NCBI GenBank assembly: GCA_902459845.2
Contig: CABPSV020000036.1
Location: 1-41,683, forward strand
Direction: 5' to 3'
DNA from: Hepatocystis sp. ex Piliocolobus tephrosceles
Taxonomy: Eukaryota > Apicomplexa > Aconoidasida > Haemosporida > Plasmodiidae
DNA: 41,683 bases
Positions 1 to 10,387 of the stretch are shown here, in pieces. Under the pieces are notes generated by a model. That model was not told where the DNA came from. It saw only the letters and a program-made list of their open reading frames with translations, and did not search any database. How positions within the stretch are numbered: position 1 is the first letter of the stretch; each line of letters opens with the position of its first letter. Both the position numbers and the translations under genes were made by a program.

Positions 1-4
1 TTTT

Positions 5-67
<63 letters not shown>
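1..67. repeat. Long poly(T) tract at window edge
   Basis: An almost pure T run of 67 bases, broken only by an A at base 6. It lies about 600 bases upstream of the CLF1 start codon. Such tracts are typical of intergenic DNA in very A+T-rich haemosporidian genomes. The length of such a run in an assembly is often unreliable. Confidence 0.95.
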
Positions 68-69
<2 letters not shown>

Positions 70-670
70 AATTATACAAAAAAATAAACATACGTATATT
101 TGATTGAATTTAATTATTTTTTTTTATAAACACAATTTCGTAAAATGGGTAAAGAATAAACGAAAAATATAATGAAAAAAAAAAAAAAAGTAATCGAAGA
201 AGGGTTAACTTTTTGACCTGTAAAGATATGATATAAAAACTGAAGATTTTTATTTTTATAAATAACAAAAATGTTATCGATTCGCTGTTCCTTTTGTTTA
301 AAGAATGTATGTTAAATTTGAATAAAAATATGCAATATATTTTTATTAAAAAATATATATTGTTTTATAAGAATTATTTTTTATTTTTATTAAAAAATAT
401 ATATTTTTTTATAAGCATTTTTTTTTTTTTTTTGTATAACTTTTAAGCTGTTTTTTTTTTTTTTGTTTACATAGCCGTTTTACTAACTCATTAACTTGTT
501 CATATTTTATTGACCTAAGAGTTAGACGATTCTATAGTGACATATATACATATATATATTTTTTTTTTTGTTATATCTTTTTTTTTTTTTTTTTTAATTA
601 TGTAACTATATAAATTATTACTGAAGTTACTAAACAAATAAATTATCTCTCTAGAAATTGAAAGGACAAA
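68..670 (+). promoter_or_regulatory. Upstream region of CLF1
   Basis: About 600 bases of A+T-rich sequence with several poly(T) and poly(A) runs and a duplicated segment (about 345-415) in which a TATTAAAAAATATATATT-type block occurs twice. No open frame of note is present. By position it holds the 5' untranslated region and at least part of the CLF1 promoter. No specific factor-binding site can be named. Confidence 0.4.
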
Positions 671-1018
671 ATGAATATGAATAATACGAAACTACAGGTA
701 ATACATTTAAAAAAAGGAACGGAATAAAACAAAGTAGACATAATGAATTACGTTAAAACTTTGTAAGACAATTTTTTTATGTTACTTTATATTTTTCTTG
801 CTTGTACAAACATGTACACTTCTCCTGTACATTCTACCTTGTTTATGCAAATGCGTGTGTATATACATACACATAGTTGTCCTTTTTATTATTTTTATTT
901 TTTAAATAAAACATTAAAATTATACATGTTATAGTCCAATTTGAAATCAAATCGTTAGGACTAATTAGTACACATATGTTACTATACATATATACATATG
1001 TACATATATACATATATA

Positions 1019-1054
<36 letters not shown>

Positions 1055-2618
1055 GCGTTTTGTAACAGGTTAAGAACAAAAGCGCCGCGGCTGTCCAGAT
1101 AACAGCTGAGCAACTCATAAACGAGGCGCTGGAACTAGAAGAAGTCGAAAAGAAAGTAAATTATAATTTGATAGATGAAGATGAATTAAATGAATATAGA
1201 ATAACAAAAAGAAAAGAATTCGAAGATAATATAAGAAAAAGAAGATATTTAATGAGTACGTATATAAAATATGCTCTTTGGGAAATTCAACAAAAAGATT
1301 TGGCAAGATGTAGATCGATATTTGAGAGAGCATTAAATGTTGATTATACAAATAAAAATGTATGGTTAAAATATATAGATGTTGAATTAAGTAATAAAAA
1401 TATTAATAGTGCAAGAAATTTATTAGAGAGAGTAGTTTTATTATTACCAATGGAAAATATATTTTGGAAAAAGTATGCACATTTAGAAGAACTTTTAAAT
1501 AATTATGTTAATACAAGAAATATATATGAGAGGTGGGTAGAATGGAAGATTGATGAAACTTCTTTTTTATGTTATATAAATTTTGAAGAAAGATGTAAAG
1601 AAATAAAAAGATGTAGGGAAATATTTGAAAGATTAATAATAACAATACCTAAATTAGAATGTTTTTATAAATTTATAAAGTTTGAAAAAAAATATAAAAA
1701 TATTGATAGAGCTAGAGCATGTTTTGAAAAATGTATAGAACTCTTACCTAGCTCTTTTTTAGATGAGCAATTTTATATATACTTTTGTCAATTTGAAGAA
1801 GAAAATCATGAATATGAAAGATGTAAACAAATATATATAGAATGTTTAAAAAGATTACCAAAAGAAAAAAGTAAAATAATATATCAAAATTTTTTGCAAT
1901 TTCAAAAAAAGTATTCAACAAATGAAGAATTAAATCAAACATTATTGTTAAAAGAAAGAATTAAATATGAATCAGAAATAAAAAAACATCCACAAGATTA
2001 TGATATTTGGTTTAACTATATAAAATTAGAAGAATTAAATATTAGTAATATTGATAATATAATCACTAATAAAGAAAAAAATATTATTAGGATAAGAGAT
2101 TTATATGAACGAGCAATAAGTATTGTTCCTTCTATTGATAGTAAAAAATGTTGGAAACGATATATATATTTATGGTATAATTATTGTATATTTGAAGAAA
2201 TGTATGCTGAAAATGTTGATAGAGCTAGAGAAATATATAAAAAATTAATCAAATTTGTAAATAAACATAATTTTACTTTCAAAAAAATATTTTTACTTTA
2301 TGCTAATTTTGAAATACGACAATTGAATATAGAAAAAGTTAGGAATATTTTTAATTATGCTATTGAAAATATAAAAAGTGAAAAACTGTATGAACAATAT
2401 TGTGATATGGAATTAAAATTGGGAAATATAAAAGAGTGTCGTCAGATTTATGCTAAGTATGTGGAAGCTTTTCCATTTAATTCGAAGGTACTTTATATAT
2501 ATATATGTGACTACTACAGTAACAGTAGTTTATTATCAATACGGGTGTTAATATATGTACGTTATAGTTTTTATGTTTATACGACCACACACATATATAT
2601 GATGGTTATGTAATTATG

Positions 2619-2652
<34 letters not shown>

Positions 2653-3557
2653 TGATTCGTTTAGGCATGGATTTCTATGATAAATTTTGAAGTTTCCTTA
2701 GAAGAAATCGAAAGAGCACGACAAATAGCTGAAATAGCAATAAACCTCGATGGAATGAAAGTCCCAGAACTTGTAAGTTTTAAAGTTGTGCACAATATAA
2801 AAAAAAAAAAAAATGTTCTCATAATATTAATTTTTTCAAAACTGTAGTAGAAATACTTGAAATATATATTTATATTTATAATTGTGTGTGTATGTTTTTT
2901 TTTTTTTTTTTTTTTATTACAGATATGGAAAATTTATATAGACCTTGAAATAAATTTACAGGAGTATGAAAAGGCAAAAAATTTGTATGAGCGGTTGTTA
3001 AACATAACTCAACATTACAAGGTAATAATTTTTTTTTTTTTTTTTTTTTAAATTATACATAAAAAAGGTATTTATGACGCGTGTGATCATGTGCGTTCAA
3101 GATAAATGTATACATATATATATATATATATATATGTTGATGTGAGAAAGAGTTTGCCTGTGGGTTTATGAAAAATAATCACATTTTGCTTTTCTTTTTT
3201 ATAGGTTTACAAAAGCTATGCAGAATTTCAATACATATATTACGATGATATAGAAAAGTGCAGAAAAATATTAGAGAGTGGAATTGAATTTTGTAAACAA
3301 AATGAACTAAATAATGAAAGGTATATTTTAACAAATTTTTTACTTGAAATTGAAAAAGATTATGGAGATAAAGAAGTTATCAAAAAAACTTTAAAACGAT
3401 TACCAAAAAAAGTAAAGAAAACAAAAATCATTAAAAATGGCGATGATGAAATTGTTGAAGAGTGTATTACTTATGTTTTTCCAGAAGATGGCAATCAGGC
3501 ACAGGTAACCATTTGGATTTTTATTATGAAGTTTTTTCCTTACATTTGTTTCACATA

Positions 3558-3588
<31 letters not shown>

Positions 3589-3851
3589 TTTATTTTTTTT
3601 TTACTGTCATATGTTTTATTTATACTTATGCGCGTTTTTTTTATACTGCCATACATTTTATTTATATATATATATATATATATATACGTTTGTTTATTTC
3701 TTTTCTTTTTAACCAATTGTAGAATATGAAAATACTCCAGAAAGCTTTAGAATGGAAAAAAAAGATGCAAATGAAAGAAGAAGAAGAAGAAAAAAGAAAA
3801 AAGGAAGGTATAATATTAAATGAAAAAAACGATAATAAACTAATTGAATAA
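671..3851 (+). CDS. CLF1: Pre-mRNA-splicing factor CLF1 / crooked neck-like protein (HAT repeats), six exons
   Basis: Exons are 671-697, 1069-2487, 2665-2772, 2923-3021, 3205-3504 and 3723-3851. They join in phase 0 at every junction into a 693-residue protein, close to yeast Clf1. Exon 1 encodes only nine residues. Exon 2 opens with VKNKSAAAVQITAEQL, matching the diagnostic crooked-neck start (VKNKAPAEVQITAEQLL in human CRNKL1), followed by an EFEDNIRKRRY segment. The rest is a chain of half-a-TPR (HAT) repeats of the W-x-x-Y / R-A-R-x-x-[FY]-E-R type, for example ARCRSIFERALNVDYTNKNV and ERLLNITQHYK. The C-terminus is a Lys/Glu-rich tail. In other eukaryotes Clf1 is a nuclear scaffold of the NineTeen complex and is needed to form and hold the active spliceosome. 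All five introns start with GT, end in AG and are T-rich. Identity is very secure; the tiny first exon is the least certain part. Confidence 0.95.
698..1068 (+). other. CLF1 intron 1
   Basis: A 371-base intron, donor GTAATA after CTACAG and acceptor TAACAG. It carries (TA)-rich sequence and a poly(T) tract of more than 30 bases just before the acceptor. Skipping it joins MNMNNTKLQ to the conserved VKNK motif in frame. Without it, exon 2 has no ATG before the conserved N-terminus. Confidence 0.85.
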
Positions 3852-4310
3852 TAACGACATTACTTAAATAGTCATGGTAAAAAAAAAATATATAACTTTT
3901 TAAAAAATATAAGATATTACATAGTTCATAATAAAATTTTATTAGAAAATTGAATGTATAAATAAATCAGCTGAAGAAGAGCAATATGTATACGTACGCA
4001 CATGTATATATGTATGTATATACATGCAGTCTTACATATATATTAGCTCATGTTTTGTACTAATCAATATTACTACACCAAATTAATTACTTTTTTTTAA
4101 TTATATATATATATATATATGCACATATTTTTAATAACATTGATGTTTATGTCTTCTCATTATTGTGCTTATTTCATTGTGTATATTTATGATATATTCT
4201 GTTTTATTTTTTTAATCAAATTTTTCTCATTATGAAGTATACATAAAAAAAAAAATCATTAATATATAAAAATGCAAAAAAAAAACCTATCTTTTTATTT
4301 TACAATTTTG

Positions 4311-4341
<31 letters not shown>

Positions 4342-4585
4342 TCCGTTTATGTTACAGCATAATAGTAAGAATAACACCAATTAGTTAAACCAAATATATG
4401 AAAACAAATAAAAATAATAATGAAATATTGTGTTTGCTTTTTTTCTTTTTTTAATATAAGATTGTAAACCATTACAATAAATAATTTTATAGTAAACAAA
4501 AATATATGTTTTATATTATGTTTTTTTTTTCTTCTTTTTTTAATATAATAAAAAATAGGTTATAACTTACACAAATATCCGTCTC

Positions 4586-4590
<5 letters not shown>

Positions 4591-4625
<35 letters not shown>
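4591..4625. repeat. (TA)n microsatellite
   Basis: About 17 TA units. A comparable (TA)n tract lies at 5058-5091. Both are in the long gene-poor interval. Confidence 0.95.
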
Positions 4626-4629
<4 letters not shown>

Positions 4630-5053
4630 TTATTTATGTATAATTATTTCTTAATATAAGTCGTTTCTGCTGTTGCCACTCATTTAGTTAAAAGAAAAGT
4701 AATTTTTTTTAATTTTTTTTTTTAATAATAAATTTTACGCAAATATATTTGTTTAAAACATCAGAATTATTTTTTTACTCAAGCCTGTCTGAAAAAGAAA
4801 AAATATATACAATTGTATCACAAATTGTTTAGCAAAAAAAAAAAAAAACTTAACTTTATATTGTTACTATTTAACTATCATGTCACAAAGTTAAAACGTT
4901 TAAAAATTATGTTATTAATATTGTTTTTAAGTCAATTTATATTCAAATGAAATATTATGCTTTGAAGGAAAAAAAAAAATATATATTTTTTTTTTTTTTT
5001 TGCATGTAACTATTTTAACTGCTATAATCTAATAATATACATATTTACATATA

Positions 5054-5098
<45 letters not shown>

Positions 5099-6009
5099 GT
5101 ACATATGTGTACATGTGATAGTTTTATGTACATGTGTAGTGCACATATACATATATGCACAGTCCTGTATACGTGAATATATATATTTTTTATGTTTTAA
5201 TCGTTTTTTCACATTTATTACATACTTTTTTTTTACAATTTTCTTTAGTTTTTTATATAAATGTTATTTTGGTATATATTTATTTTATTTTATTTTATTT
5301 TTTACTTATATTTTTGTTGGTAATTTGCTTATATTTACATAAATGTATAAATATATATATATGTTCAAGTGTGTATATTTTTTTTCATTTTCATTTCCTC
5401 TCTCATAGTGTTCAAATAATTATTTGGTGACATATGCACAATGGATTTAGCCTAAATACACATGTATATTTCTATGTACCTATGTCATTATTAAAATAAA
5501 ATGCACAAAAAAAAAAAATAATATTTATGCGGTGCGTAGTAAATTAATCTTATGTGCATGTATAAAGAATTTACATGTGTAATACGAATAAAATAATTAT
5601 TGCGACACCCGACAAGTAGAATAATACAAAAAATATATTTAAAATTAAAAAAAAAATAACAGTTATTGTGTTTATGCTTCTTTTTTTTTTTTGTTTTTTT
5701 TGTGTTGTATATATGTGTATACAGCATATTATCAAATTTATACAAACATGTATATATGTGTTATATTTTGTATAAAAAATTGTGTTTATTTTATATATGT
5801 TTTTTAAAAAACATTATGTCAAAATAATTCAAAAAAGAACCAAAAAAAAATAAAATAAAATTTTTTTTTTTTCGTATCATCAAAAAAAAACAAAAAGGAT
5901 TATAACCATATTAGAGTGTATCTATTATAATATATTTTTTATGTGAATATTTTTATATAAATTAGTGATTAAAAAAAAAATAAATAAAATAAAAAATTTA
6001 CACTTGTTC

Positions 6010-6092
6010 TTTTTTATTTTTTTTATTTTTTTTATTTTTTTTATTTTTTTTATTTTTTTTATTTTTTTTATTTTTTTATTTTTTTATTTTTT
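6010..6092. repeat. T(7-8)A minisatellite
   Basis: About ten tandem units of seven or eight Ts followed by one A. No coding capacity or known function. Confidence 0.95.
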
Positions 6093-6665
6093 GTTCTGTT
6101 AAAACACTTAAATAAAAAATTTTATAAATCGAAGTGTTTCTTTGCTATTATTAATTTATTTACAGTAATACACAATTATAAAATATATTGTATATGTATA
6201 TATATTTTTTTATTTACTGAGCTACTTAAAATTTTGAAAAACATTAATTTGTACAGTATCGTGAAAACAGTTAACGTGTACACAAACGTGAGAAACGATA
6301 ACCCATATAATGCTGTAAAAGCATATATGTTATTAATGTTTAGGATAACAAATGAGCTATAGTATATATATATATATATATATTGGAAAGTTTTTTTTTT
6401 ATTATTTTTTTTTTTTTTATATTTAAATACATTGTGAGTTATTATTCATTTACCGTATCGTAATAAACATTACTTCAAACAATTGTGAAAATAGGTATTT
6501 AATTTAACTCAAAGAATAGTATGTTATAAAAACATGTGCATTTATACAATATGATAATTTTTATTCAGCAAAAAAAAACTGAAACAAAATAAATACATAA
6601 ACAGTTATTACTGCTGGAATAAAAAATATTTTTTACATATATGTATATATTTGTTTATAAATGTG

Positions 6666-6669
<4 letters not shown>

Positions 6670-6703
<34 letters not shown>
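6670..6703. repeat. Poly(T) tract
   Basis: A run of more than 30 Ts inside the long gene-poor interval. Confidence 0.95.
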
Positions 6704-6707
<4 letters not shown>

Positions 6708-7599
6708 ATTAAAAGGCGTTTATGTTTTTAGTGTTGTATATAAACACAAATTTTTAATAAAAAGAAAACAAAACAAAAACTGCTATTTTTTGACATATAT
6801 TTATGATTTAAAATTGAGTGTGAATGAACATATATAGACATTACGAGTCGTTAAAAAAAAAAAAAAAAAAATGCCAAGTGCATTATATACTACACATATT
6901 GTACACATATATATATATTTTAATGCATACTTAAAATATTATATATGTTTATTAAAATACACAGCTCAATTCATGCAAAAATAGCGGTAAATACATAAAT
7001 AGGAAGAAGAAAATAAAACAATTATGTTTTTTTTTTTTTAATCTAAAAGGTTATTAAAGTATAAAAAATATATGTAATTTATAATTTCTTGCAAATATTT
7101 TTCTTTTTTTTGAGTTATACATAAGTATATTTTTTTATGATTATTTTTTTGAAATAGTTTGTTTTCTGCATAATTAAAATTGATGTATTTACATGTTTTA
7201 AAAACACAATATAAATTTTATTTGTTTTTTTTATTTTGCGTTATTTTATTTTATTTTTTTTTTTTATTGTTAAGCTTTAACACTTTTTTAATGCAATACT
7301 TAATTTTTCAGAAAATATTGTATACAAAAAAAAAAAATAAATAAATGTCATTTGTATGTATATATATTTTAATATATACATGTAAAAATTTGTGTTGTTG
7401 TTTTCATTTTTTCTCATAAATTATTTTTTTGTGATATATCTACATATTCATAAATTTATTTAGATAAATATATGTGCACATAAATACTTGTTTGATTTTT
7501 TAATAAATTGTTAAGCATAATTTGAAAGTGTATTATTTTTGAACACATAATAGAGTAATCATAGTAAATATAAAACATATGTAAAGATTTATGTATATA

Positions 7600-7856
7600 T
7601 TTGTTCATCAGTTTATTTGTTTATCAGTTTATTTTTTTGCCCGTTCATTTGTTTGCCTGTTTATTTGTTTATCTGTTTATTTGTTTATCTGTTTATTTAC
7701 TTGTTTGTTTGTTTGTTTGTTTATTTGTTCATTTGTTAATTTGTTTATTTGTTTTTCTATTTATTTGTTTATTTGTTTATTTATTTATTTATTTATTAAT
7801 TTATTTATATTTATCTGTTTATTTGCTTTCCTGTTTATTTGTTTTCCTGTTTATGT
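7600..7856. repeat. TTTG/TTTA tetranucleotide repeat array
   Basis: About 250 bases of degenerate tetranucleotides (TTTG, TTTA, TTTC, CTGT). Several overlapping frames stay open and give Leu/Phe/Cys/Ile-rich translations that look like membrane proteins. This is a by-product of T-rich repeats, so I treat it as a microsatellite, not a gene. Confidence 0.85.
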
Positions 7857-8499
7857 GTATGCATATAAATGACAATTGTTACATTGTTGTATAAATTATT
7901 AAAAAAATATTAGTACATTGGATAAGATTAAGTATTAGCATAAAAAATACTTATACATTTTTACATATAAATACAAACTTTAAGAAATAATAAATTTGCT
8001 TAATATCACACTTATTAACAAAAATAAATATATTTTTTTTTTTGTTAGTTATATTTTGCTGTATATGTTTTATTAGTTATTTTTTATTGTTCTGTATTTA
8101 ATTGTATTGTGTGCTGCAATTTTATACAGAAAATTATTATTATTATTATTTTTTTTTTTTTTTTTTTTTTTTTTTACGTTATTCATTGCAATTCGATTAT
8201 TATGTTTAATTGTGTTTTTAACAATTATATGACTATACATTGCATATAGTGAAATAAATATATATAATTTTTTTTTTACTTTTTTTTTTTTTTTTTTTTT
8301 TTTATACATATCTGCGTACTTATGTACAACATTATTATAACGTTGGTTTAACAAATATTGAAAAAACTGTAACTTAGTATTTGTATAAAACAAAAGTAAT
8401 ATACTGTTAAAAACTTTAAAAGAATTAACGTTATTACAGTTTTCTTTGTAACGTTTTTTTTTTTTTTTTAGATCATATTTGTTTGAATATTTTTAAATA

Positions 8500-8513
8500 A
8501 GCGTGTTAACGCT
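8500..8513. other. Short perfect inverted repeat in a GC-richer patch
   Basis: AGCGT-GTTA-ACGCT forms a five-base-pair stem with a four-base loop, directly followed by GGCGCACG. This is one of the few GC-rich spots in the 6.3-kb interval. It could be a binding site for a dimeric factor or chance. Confidence 0.35.
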
Positions 8514-10112
8514 GGCGCACGTATATATATTTATATATACATTAATAAGATAAAATCAAAAACCAATTAAAAAAATAAGGACAAAGCAAAAAAAACTATA
8601 ATATTTAAAAAAATAGTTTGAACAAATACAATTATTAAAAATACATTGTCATATGAATATATTATACGCGTATGTAGATATTATTATTTATATTTTCCTT
8701 TTTTTTTTTTTTTTTATTGTTACATAGTGTTGTTAAAAAGTTTTATTTGATAATGATCAGTGAAAATAATAGTTCAAATTTTTTTTTTTTTTTTTTTTGT
8801 TATAAATTATTAAAATAAAAAAAAAATTTGTTATTTGAAAAAAGTTGAGAGATATTTATAAAAAAAACAGTTATTGATTGATCTGTTAAATATATAAATA
8901 CATAAGTACTTTTTTTTTGTTGTTGCTTTTTATTGATTCTATTTCATTTGTTTGGATATATATATATATATATATACATGTATTTTTTCACAAGTACGTA
9001 GTTCTTCCGTGATATAGAACATTTGTATTTGTAAATTATTATGTGTTTTTCAATATAAATCATATATTATATTATTGCTGTATTTTTTTTGATTTTTTGA
9101 TCTTCTTTTTTTGTGTATGTATTCTTAAACTAGTTTATGTATATAATTATGCATGTGTATATGTATGATACCTAAAGTGAATGCATCACATATGTCTATT
9201 ATGGAATGTTATTAATACAAATATATTTATGTATGCATGTATTTATATAATTTTTATATATTGATTAGTGAATATTTTTTTTTTTTTTGGCATAATATTA
9301 TTTGTATATTTTTTTTTTTTTTTTTTTTTTTTTGACATTTTCACATATATGTATTTGTATATACATTTGATGCTTGTATGTTTAGATTTACTTAGATAAA
9401 TAACACATAACTGTTATTGAATTATAAAATAAAAATATAAATATAGTACATAATATTACACATAGTATATATACACATTCAATGTGTTTATTTAGATTAG
9501 CAAAAACCATCTTATTAATTAATTTTTTATAGCCATTTTTAACACAACAGCTGTGTATATATATATATATATACATTTCATTTATAATTACACACATAAC
9601 ACAAAAAAAAAAACATTTTTTTTTTTTTTTTTTCTTTGTTGTTGACCATAGAATCAAGAATATTATTTCTAAAATTTATTTTATTCTTTTAGGTTAAAAG
9701 TGAGAACATAAAAAATATTATAATTCTGCCCTTATTATAATTATAGTGAGTTTGACTCTACTAGCTTTTTTTTTTATTTCCTTTGAAAAAACATAAATAA
9801 TTTTTCTTTTTCTCAATTTAAAGGATTTCTTACATTTTTATTACTTTTTTTATTGTTATTTGACTCATTTTTTCTTTTTTATATATAACTATATATACAC
9901 TCTTGTTTATGTGATTCTTGCTTTCTATTTGATGAGCATATTTATTTCACAAAAGTTATTGTTTGTTTATTTGTTTGTTAGTTTTTTTGTTTGTTTTTTT
10001 GTTTGTTTTTTTGCATTTTATTTTTTTTTTTTTTTACGTTGCTTCATTTGTTTATCACATATCGTTACATTTTATCATAGTTTGTAATTTTTTTTATTTT
10101 AAAGAACACACA

Positions 10113-10356
10113 ATGTATACAAGTATCGAGGAAGCTAATAACCATTACAGTAATTACGTATTAAATAATTTAGTAGCCGAACAATCAAACCCAGTGTGTT
10201 TGATAAATGCGGATTGCACGAACAAAATAAAAGGAACTTCATGCAACCGCGATTATTGTAGTAGTAGTAACTTAAATACTACGAACATATATAATACTGT
10301 TATGTGTAACAAACCAATGGATATAAAATATAATAATACTAATAATAATAATAATA

Positions 10357-10387
<31 letters not shown>

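Larger units (their letters stand above)
3852..10112. other. 6.3-kb gene-poor interval between CLF1 and the Asn-rich gene
   Basis: No open frame here has the composition of a conserved gene. Those that exist are translations of T-rich or (TA)-rich simple sequence. The interval must hold the CLF1 3' untranslated region and the 5' untranslated region and promoter of the gene at 10113. Patches of lower A+T occur at about 4,660-4,700, 5,520-5,630, 6,250-6,350 and 8,500-8,520; they could be non-coding RNA or regulatory sites, but none matches an RNA family I recognise. The listed microsatellites fill much of the rest. Confidence 0.6.

Noticed and set aside
2488..2613. C-terminal end of a short CLF1 isoform by reading through exon 2
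   Set aside because: The frame leaves the HAT pattern exactly at a GTACTT donor and enters (TA)-rich sequence, and exon 3 resumes the repeats in phase.
5491..5745. An 84-codon minus-strand frame
   Set aside because: Mostly poly(A)- and (TA)-derived codons. The less A+T-rich middle has no recognisable protein pattern.
7591..7894. Cys/Leu/Phe-rich frames resembling membrane proteins
   Set aside because: They are products of a TTTG/TTTA microsatellite that stays open in more than one frame.
9963..10112. N-terminal extension of the Asn-rich protein
   Set aside because: It encodes only Phe/Leu/Val/Cys-rich sequence from T-rich DNA. Composition changes sharply at the ATG at 10113.
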